A stretch of DNA of 64,000 bases from the NCBI RefSeq assembly GCF_015550595.1, contig NZ_JADNBB010000007.1, forward strand, positions 62,001 through 126,000, given 5' to 3'. The stretch is from Parabacteroides goldsteinii (lineage in GTDB: Bacteria; Bacteroidota; Bacteroidia; Bacteroidales; Tannerellaceae). The position numbers were made by a program, and so were the translations under genes. Shown here in pieces: positions 19,179 to 27,391 of the stretch; the first letter of the stretch is position 1; every line of letters starts with the position of its first letter. Under the pieces are notes generated by a model, which saw only the letters and a list, made by a program, of their open reading frames with translations, ran no database searches and was not told where the DNA came from.

Positions 19179-20042
19179 ATGGTTTTACAAAACTGGATGA
19201 ACAAAGTGGTCAACATAGTTTTCTGGCTATGTATGACAGCCGCTTTGTGGTTTGTCATGCAGGTATTCGTATGGGGTTCTTTCAAAATCCCCACTGACTC
19301 AATGGAACCGGAGTTGATGACCGGCGACAATATACTGGTGTGGAAACCGACCATCGGACCGCGTCTGTTCAACTTGTTTGCCTCCATGCGGCTGGAGCAG
19401 ACAGAAATTTACCGGATTCCCGGTTTCAAAAAGATAAAACGAAATGATATCCTTGTTTTTAATTTTCCGCATCCTAACGGTTGGGACAACATTGAAATGC
19501 ATATTCTGAAATATTACATCAAACGATGTATTGGGTTACCGGGAGACACCCTATCGATCCAAAAAGGATATTTCCATGTTGAAGGGGTACAAACACATCT
19601 CGGCAACATAGATTCACAAAACAAAATAGCTACAACAGACAAATTTGGAGACGGAATTTATCATAGTTTCCCATTCGATAGCGTGATCAGCTGGAATATT
19701 AAAAATTTCGGACCTCTCTATGCACCGGGGAAAGGCGATTCTATTACTTTAGATCGCACAAATTTCCGGCTATACAAAAAAGTAATAGAATGGGAACAAC
19801 AAACAAATCTACAATGCAAAGACTCTACGTTTTTTCTTAACGAAAAACCGATTAACGGTTATCGTTTTCTGAAAAACTATTACTTCATGGCAGGTGATAA
19901 CGGGATGAATTCACAGGATTCACGTTATTGGGGGTTGCTGCCGGAAGAATATATTGTAGGAAAAGCTTGGATTATTTGGAAATCAGTTGATCCGTATACA
20001 AACAAGTTCAGATGGGATCGTTTTTTAAAAATAATTCATTAA
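19179..20042 (+). CDS. signal peptidase I paralogue 1 (S26)
   Basis: 287 residues from the ATG at 19179, which has a good ribosome site (AAGAGG); a TTG at 19140 inside the previous gene is less likely. One membrane segment (10-33), then box B FKIPTDSMEP with catalytic Ser41 and box D KRCIGLPGD with catalytic Lys115, and box E MAGDNGMNSQDSRYWG. All parts of an active type I signal peptidase are present. It is unusual to find it inside a secreted-peptide cluster and in two copies (also 30698); I infer that it processes the NVEALA precursors or the cluster lipoproteins' partners rather than the general secretome. Confidence 0.9.
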   Translation: MVLQNWMNKVVNIVFWLCMTAALWFVMQVFVWGSFKIPTDSMEPELMTGDNILVWKPTIGPRLFNLFASMRLEQTEIYRIPGFKKIKRNDILVFNFPHPNGWDNIEMHILKYYIKRCIGLPGDTLSIQKGYFHVEGVQTHLGNIDSQNKIATTDKFGDGIYHSFPFDSVISWNIKNFGPLYAPGKGDSITLDRTNFRLYKKVIEWEQQTNLQCKDSTFFLNEKPINGYRFLKNYYFMAGDNGMNSQDSRYWGLLPEEYIVGKAWIIWKSVDPYTNKFRWDRFLKIIH

Positions 20043-20277
20043 ACCGAAAGCCATGAAAAGTCTATTTATTATAGGATTAAACATATTTGGCGTGTACAAA
20101 AACAGTAAAAGTTGAACTCCAAACTCCCGTTTAAAATTCAACCCTTAGACTCTTTATGCGGTAAACATAGACAAATATATTTTTAAAACCTATTTTTCCG
20201 GTAAAAATCAGGATAATATGCTTTTAGATGAAAAAAAAACATATCTTTGCATCGTAACAATTTAAATATGAACAACT
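20043..20277. other. gap with a vestigial ORF, a propeller-like scrap and the rpn promoter
   Basis: A 20-codon frame starts at 20053 (MKSLFIIGLNIFG...) in the position where the second signal peptidase copy is followed by a lipoprotein gene, so it may be a remnant signal peptide. About 24 bases at 20137-20160 (TTCAACCCTTAGACTCTTTA) closely resemble the FNSLDSLW codons of the propeller gene near 25320. TATCTTTG at 20242-20249 fits the -7 box for the next gene. Confidence 0.45.
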
Positions 20278-21162
20278 ATGAAAAATGATTCTGCTTTGGT
20301 CCGTTTCGATTGGGCTGTAAAGCGCCTTTTACGTAATAAATCAAACTTTGTTGTGTTGGAAGGCTTTTTGTCCACTTTACTTGGGCAAGAAATACGCATT
20401 CTCAAAATGCTGGAAAGCGAAAGCAATAAGGAAAATGTCGATGATAAGTTCAACCGGGTAGATATGCTGGCAGAAGACAGTAAAGGGGAACTCATCATCA
20501 TTGAGGTACAGAACAACCGTGAACTGGATTATTTCCATCGTATGTTATACGGAGCATCCAAAGCCATTATCGATTATATCAATGAAGGCCAGGAATATGG
20601 TGTTATTCGTAAAGTATATTCAATCAACATCGTTTATTTTGAATTAGGCCAAGGAAAAGACTATGTCTATCATGGTCGTACCAACTTTAAAGGAATCCAT
20701 TACAATGACATTCTTCAGTTGTCCGTACGCCAACGTGAACAGTTTGTACGGCACGAAGCCGGAGATATTTTCCCTGAATATTACGTATTACGAGTAGACG
20801 GTTTTAACCAACAGGCGAAAACTCCTTTGGACGAATGGATTGCTTTCCTGAAAACCGGCGAGATCGACAAAAACAGTACGGTTCATGGCTTACAGGAGGC
20901 ACGCGAACGTTTGCGTATCGACCAGTTAGATGAGAAAGACAGACGGCAATATTACGCAGACATGGAGGCTATACGTTATCAACGCAGTGTGATCAAGACC
21001 GGATGGATTGAAGGCCGGGCCGAAGGAATAGCGGAAGGTAAAGCAGAAGGTAAAGCAGAAGAGCAACGACTCATAGCAATAAACCTGAAGCAAAACGGAG
21101 TCGACCCTCTCATTATTGCACGATCTACCGGCTTGTCGATAGAAGAAATTGAACAGTTCTAA
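20278..21162 (+). CDS. Rpn family / PD-(D/E)XK nuclease-transposase family protein
   Basis: 294 residues. The N-terminal domain is the PDDEXK_2 type found in Rpn recombination-promoting nucleases, with Asp62 (NRVDMLAED) and the E-x-Q variant of the active site (IIIEVQNN, Glu76 and Gln78). A central helical region follows, then a C-terminal low-complexity run GRAEGIAEGKAEGKAE and a terminal helix ending STGLSIEEIEQF, typical for this family. These genes are abundant in Bacteroidales genomes and are often annotated as transposases though mobility is mostly unproven. No flanking inverted repeats were seen. It sits between the first unit of the cluster and the scar of another. Confidence 0.88.
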   Translation: MKNDSALVRFDWAVKRLLRNKSNFVVLEGFLSTLLGQEIRILKMLESESNKENVDDKFNRVDMLAEDSKGELIIIEVQNNRELDYFHRMLYGASKAIIDYINEGQEYGVIRKVYSINIVYFELGQGKDYVYHGRTNFKGIHYNDILQLSVRQREQFVRHEAGDIFPEYYVLRVDGFNQQAKTPLDEWIAFLKTGEIDKNSTVHGLQEARERLRIDQLDEKDRRQYYADMEAIRYQRSVIKTGWIEGRAEGIAEGKAEGKAEEQRLIAINLKQNGVDPLIIARSTGLSIEEIEQF

Positions 21163-21224
21163 AGACCTGACACGGCATAAAACATATTCCCGGGGAGGTT
21201 CTTCTCTCCGGGATTTTTATAACA

Positions 21225-21465
21225 ATACATACAAAATCCCAAATTGCCATTTTGATAGTAAATATCGACATCCAAAACCTCTTTGATACGTTAAAAAACA
21301 TTATCCGGTCAAGTAATTTCATTTTCCCGGTATAGTAATTGAATATTTCCTGATAGGTCAGCACAAAATTTTCTTTCCGAATGAAATTCTGGAAATAGGT
21401 CAAACTATCACCGGATAAGACGACTTCCTTTGTGCCCTGTTTCAAGACAATTATACCAGGGGAAA
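21225..21465 (-). pseudogene. remnant of a winged-helix regulator (C-terminal part)
   Basis: Read on the minus strand, one frame gives KQGTKEVVLSGDSLTYFQNF, then FVLTYQEIFNYYTGK, and a shifted frame gives RIKEVLDVDIYYQNGNLGF. Joined, these follow the C-terminal winged helix of the intact regulator at 23602-24588 (NGDTQIPLRNIQLKLF..., SLKSIPDLKIVFENGGYRL) over about 80 residues. At least one frameshift and loss of the N-terminal part make it dead. It abuts a scrap of a transglutaminase gene, so a large deletion is inferred. Confidence 0.6.
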
Positions 21466-21514
21466 GGAAGAAAGGATATTTACTTATAAGGATGGAAAAT
21501 AGGTTTGGTGGTAA
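21437..21514 (+). pseudogene. C-terminal scrap of a fifth transglutaminase/discoidin gene
   Basis: The plus strand reads LFQDNYTRGKEERIFTYKDGK, stop (TAG at 21500-21502), then VWW and TAA. Except for the single stop this is the shared C-terminus of the paralogues (compare HNHTRGNEERIFTYENGEQNWW in two pieces at the end of the gene finishing at 23595). Nothing of the preceding domains remains. Confidence 0.75.
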
Positions 21515-21639
21515 ATATAAGTTAGATACTTTTGCGTCAAAAAATAAAACAAATGATTCAAAAGCCATTACAAATCAAGACTGTCATTAAAATGTCATTA
21601 TTCAATGGCAATGAATACAGAATTAAATAAGTTTATTTG
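21504..21639 (+). promoter_or_regulatory. control region of transglutaminase gene 2 with Pho-box-like repeat
   Basis: TTTG at 21504-21507, 19 bp, TACTTTTG at 21527-21534 match a constitutive promoter. Downstream is CTGTCATTAAAATGTCATT (21581-21599): TGTCA twice with an 11-bp period. A weaker -7 box TTTATTTG is at 21632-21639, 51 bp from the start of the repeat, nearly the same layout as at 24687-24744. Confidence 0.55.
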
Positions 21640-21657
21640 TACGCAAATAACATATAC

Positions 21658-23595
21658 ATGAAAAATTTCATTTTAACACTCTTATCAATCATTCTTTTTT
21701 CCTGCCAGTCATCAGACGAGAAACAGATGAACGAAGCTTTAAAGTTTGCCGAAAAAAACAGGAGAGAATTGGAGAAAGTATTAAAATACTACGAAAACAG
21801 CCCACTTAAACTCAAAGCTGCAAAATTCTTAATTAGAAATATACCATTTTATTTTGCATACGAAAGCGAACAACTCAATCAGTATCGGAACAATCTATAC
21901 AAAATTGCCATAGAAAACGAATGTTCAGATGATGAAGCAATCCGGATTGCTCAAAAACGTTTCGGGATCCTTTCAAACAATATGTTCAGGAAAGTATATG
22001 ATGCACATATCATTACAGCAGATTATCTGATAAAGAATATCGATTTATCTTTTAATGTATGGAAAGAAAAGCCTTGGGGAAAATACATATCATTTGATGA
22101 ATTCTGCGAAACCATACTTCCTTACCGAGTCGGGAATGAGCCATTGGAAGATTGGAGAGAAACATATTATAATCGCTATCAGCCATTATTAGACTCTTTG
22201 CTCACAGAGGATGATCCGGTACAAGCCTGTCAAATCATTTTTGATAAGATTAATGAACAGACATGGGTTTTCAATTATAAACACCAATTTCCGCATTTAG
22301 GAGCATTCGCTCTATTAGATAATAGATTTGGTACATGTGAAGACCGTTGTGACATGAGCATCTATATAATGCGCTCACTGGGTATATCGGGAGGTATCGA
22401 TTTCATTCTCCAACATCCGGATAGAATGCACAAAGGACATACCTGGAATTATGTAAAAGACACTACCGGAAAACAAGTTGAATTTGAATTATACGATCTA
22501 CGTCCCGGAACAAAACCAGATCCCGAAACAGCTATAAAACGAGGGATAATTTACCGGAAATGTTTTGCTGTTCAGAATAATAGCTTACCAGTTGTTTATA
22601 GTAAAAAACCAATACCTCCTACTCTAAGCAACGCATTTATGAAAAACGTATCTTCTTTATACTTCAAGGAAGAAACACACATTGAAATACCCTACAATGA
22701 AACGGATGAGAAGATTCTTTATCTCAGTATATTCGATAACAAAAACTGGATTCCCGTAGCCTGGACTGAAATTAAAAAGGGGAAAGGTGTATTTACCCAT
22801 CTGGAATCTGAAATTGCATATATTACAGGCTATTACCAAGATTCCCAGTTTATCCCGGCATCCAGTCCATTCATCGTCAAAGACAGCAATGTAATAAACT
22901 ATCTAAAACCAGACTATGAGCATTATCAAAATATGATTTTGACACGCAAACACTCTATTCCTAAATGGTGGAGCTGGTATAATAAAAGGACATTGAATGG
23001 AAAATTCCAAGGAGCGAATCGTATTGATTTCAAGGATTCGGTCACACTATATACAATTACACATGAAGCGACAATGCATTCTTATACTGTCGACATCCAT
23101 GAACAGAGGCAATTCAAATACCTCAGATATTTATCCGGAATATATGGCTGTTGTAATATGGCAGAAGTCAGATTTTATACGGATGATAATGACACCCCCC
23201 TGGAAGGAGATCTCATAGGGACAGAAGGTTCTTTTCAAAACGATCCGAACCGGACAAAGAAAGCAGTATTTGATAATGACCCGCTTACCTTTTATGATGC
23301 AATGGAGCCTAATGGAGCTTGGGCAGGTATTAAATTAAATGAACCTCAGAATGTAACAAGGATTTATTATCTATTCAGAAACGACGATAATAATATCCGT
23401 ATTGGTGATACATACGAACTGATGTTCTGGGGAAATGATAATAAATGGGAGTCCGCTGGTAATATAGTTGCAGACAAAGAACAGGTAACTTATTGTAATA
23501 TCCCCTCGCAAACACTTTACCTACTTCATAACCATACCAGAGGAAATGAAGAACGAATATTTACGTATGAGAACGGAGAACAAAACTGGTGGTAA
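21658..23595 (+). CDS. transglutaminase-fold/discoidin lipoprotein 2
   Basis: 645 residues from the ATG at 21658; a TTG at 21637 lacks support. Lipobox SIILFSC, helical domain with NRRELEKVLKYYENS, transglutaminase-like core with Cys227 (RFGTCEDRC) and His261 (KGHTWNY). A domain around residues 330-420 has an Ig/transglutaminase-barrel look. The C-terminal discoidin-like domain includes WAGIKLNEPQNVTRIYYLFR, and the protein ends ERIFTYENGEQNWW. It is convergent with the regulator gene, whose stop lies 6 bp away. A Pho-box-like repeat just upstream suggests control by that regulator (inference). It stands alone, without NVEALA or propeller genes before it, next to the scar of a deleted unit. 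Confidence 0.8.
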   Translation: MKNFILTLLSIILFSCQSSDEKQMNEALKFAEKNRRELEKVLKYYENSPLKLKAAKFLIRNIPFYFAYESEQLNQYRNNLYKIAIENECSDDEAIRIAQKRFGILSNNMFRKVYDAHIITADYLIKNIDLSFNVWKEKPWGKYISFDEFCETILPYRVGNEPLEDWRETYYNRYQPLLDSLLTEDDPVQACQIIFDKINEQTWVFNYKHQFPHLGAFALLDNRFGTCEDRCDMSIYIMRSLGISGGIDFILQHPDRMHKGHTWNYVKDTTGKQVEFELYDLRPGTKPDPETAIKRGIIYRKCFAVQNNSLPVVYSKKPIPPTLSNAFMKNVSSLYFKEETHIEIPYNETDEKILYLSIFDNKNWIPVAWTEIKKGKGVFTHLESEIAYITGYYQDSQFIPASSPFIVKDSNVINYLKPDYEHYQNMILTRKHSIPKWWSWYNKRTLNGKFQGANRIDFKDSVTLYTITHEATMHSYTVDIHEQRQFKYLRYLSGIYGCCNMAEVRFYTDDNDTPLEGDLIGTEGSFQNDPNRTKKAVFDNDPLTFYDAMEPNGAWAGIKLNEPQNVTRIYYLFRNDDNNIRIGDTYELMFWGNDNKWESAGNIVADKEQVTYCNIPSQTLYLLHNHTRGNEERIFTYENGEQNWW

Positions 23596-23601
23596 AGTGA
23601 A

Positions 23602-24588
23602 TCAAAGTATATCCAAGCGATAACCACCATTTTCAAATACGATCTTCAAATCAGGAATTGACTTCAAACTAATTCGTAACCTCCTGATGGTGGTATTTAA
23701 GGTATCTGATGTAGCTACGGTCTTGCCCCAAACCATTCTTTTTATTTCTTCGGAAGTTTGAAAATGTTGAGGACTATCTAACAAGACAATAAATAGTTTC
23801 AATTGAATATTTCTAAGTGGTATCTGAGTATCTCCATTTATATAAAAAAGTCCTCTTTCCCGATCGAATAATAGATTTTCTTTTATCTTTAATAACTCTC
23901 TAGGCTTTTCTTGAATAGATTTCAAAAATTTCTTACTATACCAAGTAGCAAACAAAACTACTAAAATCAGGCAAAACATGACGAAAAGAATTATAAAATG
24001 TTCTTTATTCCTGGCGATAACATAGGAAAAAGGAATATCAACATACGCCTGTAAAACAATCTCATCTTTTATACCGGTAGTAATAGGAAGTAGAGCTGTA
24101 GCAGTGTGATAAAAATTCGAATCCGGATTACTATATATAACAGTATCATTATTCACGGTATAAACCATTGCAGTTCGCACATTGACCATATTGCTCTCCC
24201 GTAAGGTTAAATTAAATAAACTATCCAGAGCCGCGATATTAACAGGGTTCTTTATTAAAAGATAAGACTGATCAACTCTATATTGTTTTTCTTCAGCTAT
24301 TAAATCAACCTTATTTGCATTTTTACTTATCTTCTCCATATGACCATTTGAGTATAAGATAGTAGAACTATCACAGCCAGACGCCTTATATCCGGAAGAA
24401 GATAAAGTATTTGTCTCTTCCAATCTATTTTCCTTATCCTGATGTATGACCTTATCACACAAACCACGAATCTCCGACAAGGCAGATTGCCGCCCTTCAC
24501 AAAAGATATATCCAAAATCGAAAAGAAGCATCAGTAGACAAAAGAGCAGACTACCTGTAAACACCTTTTTTTTCATCAGTAGGATCAT
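23602..24588 (-). CDS. membrane-bound winged-helix regulator with periplasmic sensor
   Basis: 328 residues (or 324 from the ATG at 24576). Two membrane segments, about 8-28 and 198-216, enclose a periplasmic domain of some 165 residues with no recognised family. The cytoplasmic C-terminus (about 235-328) is an OmpR/PhoB-type winged helix: GDTQIPLRNIQLKLFIVLL, then EEIKRMVWGK, TLNTTIRRLRISLK and the wing IVFENGGYRLDIL. It lacks receiver and kinase domains, so it is a one-component, ToxR/CadC-like sensor but with the DNA-binding domain at the C-terminus. It diverges from NVEALA gene 4, and a direct repeat resembling a Pho box lies between them. Confidence 0.8.
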   Translation of the reverse strand: MILLMKKKVFTGSLLFCLLMLLFDFGYIFCEGRQSALSEIRGLCDKVIHQDKENRLEETNTLSSSGYKASGCDSSTILYSNGHMEKISKNANKVDLIAEEKQYRVDQSYLLIKNPVNIAALDSLFNLTLRESNMVNVRTAMVYTVNNDTVIYSNPDSNFYHTATALLPITTGIKDEIVLQAYVDIPFSYVIARNKEHFIILFVMFCLILVVLFATWYSKKFLKSIQEKPRELLKIKENLLFDRERGLFYINGDTQIPLRNIQLKLFIVLLDSPQHFQTSEEIKRMVWGKTVATSDTLNTTIRRLRISLKSIPDLKIVFENGGYRLDIL

Positions 24589-24686
24589 TGCTATTATCAG
24601 TTTTATTGTTGAGTCAAAGGTAAGAATTCTTATCTAAACAGGGTCACAAATTACCGAAAATGGATCAAAAACGACTCAATCTTAAG

Positions 24687-24705
24687 CTGTCAGTGAAATG
24701 TCAGT
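24687..24705 (+). promoter_or_regulatory. Pho-box-like direct repeat upstream of NVEALA gene 4
   Basis: CTGTCAGTGAAATGTCAGT: TGTCA at 24688 and again 11 bp on at 24699. Direct repeats one helical turn apart are the normal target form of OmpR/PhoB winged helices. It lies 7 bp before the -33 box and 50 bp before the -7 box, an activator position. Confidence 0.6.
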
Positions 24706-24712
24706 ATCAAAA

Positions 24713-24744
24713 TTTGCTTCCTAATAAGAGCTCTCATACATTTG
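24713..24744 (+). promoter_or_regulatory. promoter of NVEALA gene 4 operon
   Basis: TTTG at 24713-24716, 20 bp, TACATTTG at 24737-24744. Transcription would start about 16 nt before the ATG at 24767, giving a very short leader. Confidence 0.75.
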
Positions 24745-24766
24745 TGAACAAAAAAATGGAAAAGCA

Positions 24767-24991
24767 ATGAAACGAATTCTAAGTAAAGTGACAGCAATAG
24801 GAATGCTCCTAGCTGGAAGTATCTATTTCATGGAAGAAACAACAACTTTACCTGATGTAGCTTTAGATAATATCGAAGCTTTAGCTGCAGGCGAAGGCAG
24901 TAGTATGTGGTTTTGTCGCGGAAGCGGTTCTCTCGACTGCCCTAATGGAACCAAAGTAGAATATATTGTAGATAATTACAGTCTGGATTAA
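24767..24991 (+). CDS. NVEALA-like secreted peptide precursor 4
   Basis: 74 residues. Hydrophobic core 4-21, then TLPDVALDNIEALAAGEGS with the motif as NIEALA at 35-40. The mature part is short with two Cys (WFC...LDC) and ends DNYSLD. The A-x-A site is again well separated from the hydrophobic core. Only 5 bp separate its stop from the next gene, so here there is no hairpin between the peptide and the propeller gene, unlike in units A and C. It has its own strong promoter and the Pho-box-like repeat. Confidence 0.85.
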   Translation: MKRILSKVTAIGMLLAGSIYFMEETTTLPDVALDNIEALAAGEGSSMWFCRGSGSLDCPNGTKVEYIVDNYSLD

Positions 24992-24996
24992 TATTC

Positions 24997-26061
24997 ATGA
25001 AACATCTCTTATATATATTAATAGGCATTATAAGTATAAATGGTTTAATCTGTTGTACCGGTTCCCCCGGTGCCCACTACCCCCGCTATTCCACTTTTCC
25101 CGAGGAAAAAGCAATACGTGCCCAGATTATTCCTCTGGATACTATCCTGCTCCGTTACCCGTTTCGGGTGACGGTCAGAGATGGTATAGCGGTGGTTATG
25201 GATCTACATAATATGGATCATTATTTACATGCGTTTACCTATCCGGAATGGAAGCACATTGTCTCATTCGGCAAACGTGGGGAAGCTCCGGAAGAGATGT
25301 TATCTGCAGAAAACATCCAATTCAACTCTTTAGACTCTTTATGGGCACTTGATGCCAATAAGATGGAGATTACACGTTGGAAAATATCTCCATCCACTGG
25401 CGCTGCATTGCGCGTAGAGGAGATTAAACTTGATAAAAAATTGGTCCGTTCTCTAGACTTTTGTACGATGGAATCGGGCTTTTTGATTCCAGACTACATG
25501 GGAGAACACCGATTTTGTGAAATCGATAATAAAGGTGAACTAATCAAAAGTAATGGTAAAATACCAAGTGAAACAATTAATGAAGAAACTATCCGACCAG
25601 CATTAGCACAAGCATGGCGTAGTTTCATTGATTACAACCCCAACAACGGTGTACTTGCAATGGCAACACAACTAGGGGAAACACTGGAAATTTATAATTT
25701 AAAAGATAATACTCACAAAATACTGTATGGCCCAGAAGGAGAACCTCTATTTAAAACAGGAAAAAATGGCTCAGGTATTCCAAATGGGATTATGGGATTT
25801 TGTGACATAAAAGTAACAAGTGAACATATTTATGCTGTTTTTCAAGGAATTAAATTTAAAGATAAAATGAAGGCTTATCAACAAGGCCAAGAACTGGAAG
25901 ACGGAGGTCGATTTATCTATGTATTTGACTTGCAAGGAAATCCTGTTTGTAAATACACACTTGATCATGCTATATATGGGATTGATGTAAATGAAGAAAC
26001 GAATACGATCATTGCCACTGAAGTAAAAAGTGATGATCCGATCATAGAACTCAAAATTTAA
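24997..26061 (+). CDS. 6-bladed beta-propeller lipoprotein (BF3164-like), unit B
   Basis: 354 residues with lipobox GLICC. The body has the BF3164-like lipoprotein pattern: VSFGKRGEAPEEML near residue 95 (the F-G-x-x-G-E-x-P signature), the blade phrase FNSLDSLWALDANKMEI, and a final blade GIDVNEETNTIIATEV. It is translated right after NVEALA gene 4 and precedes the DUF1573 lipoprotein by 8 bp. Role unknown; the constant pairing with NVEALA peptides points to binding or delivery of the peptide, which is inference. Confidence 0.82.
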   Translation: MKHLLYILIGIISINGLICCTGSPGAHYPRYSTFPEEKAIRAQIIPLDTILLRYPFRVTVRDGIAVVMDLHNMDHYLHAFTYPEWKHIVSFGKRGEAPEEMLSAENIQFNSLDSLWALDANKMEITRWKISPSTGAALRVEEIKLDKKLVRSLDFCTMESGFLIPDYMGEHRFCEIDNKGELIKSNGKIPSETINEETIRPALAQAWRSFIDYNPNNGVLAMATQLGETLEIYNLKDNTHKILYGPEGEPLFKTGKNGSGIPNGIMGFCDIKVTSEHIYAVFQGIKFKDKMKAYQQGQELEDGGRFIYVFDLQGNPVCKYTLDHAIYGIDVNEETNTIIATEVKSDDPIIELKI

Positions 26062-26069
26062 AGAACAAG

Positions 26070-26951
26070 ATGAAAACTTTAAATCTAATCATACTAATTT
26101 TATTATCAATCTTCTTCTCCTGCAAAAATGAACAGAAAGAGAAAGAAAAACACATTGCCCAATTGGTGAATGAATGGCAGGGTAAACAAATTGTATTCCC
26201 TGAAAACCTGATCTTCACTCGCTATCTGACAGACACTACAGATTTCCGGATTCCGCAATCCGAATATAAAGTATTGATATATGTTGACTCTATCGGTTGT
26301 ACCAGCTGCAAACTACAACTACATAAATGGAAAGAACTAATAGAATATACCGATTCCGTAACGCAAGGCAAAGTTCCTTTTCTCTTCTTCTTCCATTCAA
26401 AAGACTATATGGAAATATGTTATCTGTTAAAACGTTATGGATTCGATCGCCCGGTATGCATTGATATAGATGATCGACTGAATAAACTGAACAAGCTCCC
26501 GATAGATATGACTTTCCAGACATTTCTACTGGATAAAAACAACAAAGTAGCTGCTTTAGGAAATCCAGTACACAACACGGCTATAAGAGACCTCTACCTG
26601 AAACAGATAACAGGAAAAGAAAGTCCGACTAAAACGATGTTGAAAACAACCGCCGAAGCTATTCAAACAGAGATAGACTTCGGCACATTCAACAAATCAG
26701 AAATAAAAGAAACAACTATAGAGGTAAAAAACACAGGGGACAATCCCCTCGTGATAGTGGACGTAAGTACCACCTGTGGCTGCACGGCAGCCACATATGA
26801 CAAACGACCCGCGAAGCCCGGAGAAACTCTTCAGGTGGGAATTAAGATGACACCGAAGGACACAGGATTCTTCGATGAAGTCATAACGATCAAATACAAT
26901 AGTATTAACAACCAACCCATCAAGGGAAGGATAAAGGGGAATGTTCAGTGA
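26070..26951 (+). CDS. thioredoxin-like plus DUF1573 lipoprotein
   Basis: 293 residues. Lipobox LSIFFSC; a thioredoxin-like domain (about 60-175) with a C-x-x-C at Cys77-Cys80 (GCTSCKLQLH); then a DUF1573 domain (about 188-293) with the hallmark VSTTCGCTAATYDKRPAKPGE. DUF1573 is an immunoglobulin-like domain found in many Bacteroidetes envelope proteins. The CxxC suggests thiol redox chemistry in the periplasm, which would suit Cys-containing NVEALA peptides (inference). The frameshifted lipoprotein at 16690-17137 seems to be the equivalent gene in unit A, without the DUF1573 part. Confidence 0.82.
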   Translation: MKTLNLIILILLSIFFSCKNEQKEKEKHIAQLVNEWQGKQIVFPENLIFTRYLTDTTDFRIPQSEYKVLIYVDSIGCTSCKLQLHKWKELIEYTDSVTQGKVPFLFFFHSKDYMEICYLLKRYGFDRPVCIDIDDRLNKLNKLPIDMTFQTFLLDKNNKVAALGNPVHNTAIRDLYLKQITGKESPTKTMLKTTAEAIQTEIDFGTFNKSEIKETTIEVKNTGDNPLVIVDVSTTCGCTAATYDKRPAKPGETLQVGIKMTPKDTGFFDEVITIKYNSINNQPIKGRIKGNVQ

Positions 26952-27058
26952 TCGAACAAAAGGGAGTTTGCTGCACGACCGCAAAATTATACAAACAAAC
27001 TCCCGAAGATCCCGAAAAGGAGGTGTATGATGGTAATATAATTGATAAAGCCGAATAA
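26948..27058 (+). CDS. possible 36-residue small ORF with GTG start
   Basis: A GTG at 26948 overlaps the previous stop codon (GTGA) and opens 36 codons: VIEQKGVCCTTAKLY then a charged tail ending IIDKAE. Composition looks protein-like and there is a Cys pair, but there is no signal peptide and no recognised relative. It may be the remnant C-terminus of another precursor. The inverted repeat GGGAGTTTG (26962-26970) / CAAACTCCC (26996-27004) lies inside it. Confidence 0.3.
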   Translation: MIEQKGVCCTTAKLYKQTPEDPEKEVYDGNIIDKAE

Positions 27059-27139
27059 ATCATTTCGACTATCTGAACTGAAAAGAGTAGGCAAAGATAG
27101 AAAATAAACTAGATTATTAATTTAATACTGAATAAGATC

Positions 27140-27373
27140 GTGAAGAAAAAGATCTTTGGAGCAGCTTTTATCGCTGCTATGGCTCTTGTAACCGGCTGGA
27201 ATTTCAACCAGAGCAAAAATGAAGTGGAACTGTCAGACTTGGCATTAGTTAATGCCGATGCATTAACTAGATCGGAAATTGGTGATAAATGTGGTGGCTG
27301 CAGTACTTCATATTCCTATTTTTGTTGTACCCATTCACTAAATGGTACAACATTTATTTTAAAGAAAAACTAA
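27140..27373 (+). CDS. NVEALA-like secreted peptide precursor 5
   Basis: 77 residues with a GTG start. Leader close to copy 1: hydrophobic core 5-19, WNF at 20-22, ELSDLALVNADALTRSE, so the motif has decayed to NADALT and the -1 residue of the A-x-A site is Thr. The mature part has four Cys (KCGGC, FCC). No promoter of the standard type was seen in the 188 bp before it, so it may be read from the promoter at 24713. If the motif is a cleavage site this copy should be cut poorly. Confidence 0.78.
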   Translation: MKKKIFGAAFIAAMALVTGWNFNQSKNEVELSDLALVNADALTRSEIGDKCGGCSTSYSYFCCTHSLNGTTFILKKN

Positions 27374-27391
27374 TTAATCATCTAACTATTA

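Noticed and set aside
20278-21162. Rpn gene as an insertion sequence with ends
   Set aside because: No terminal inverted repeats or target duplication seen around it.
21125-21568. 147-codon minus-strand frame as an intact gene
   Set aside because: Only part of it matches the winged helix and a frameshift is needed to continue; it also runs over the tail of the Rpn gene. Treated as a remnant.
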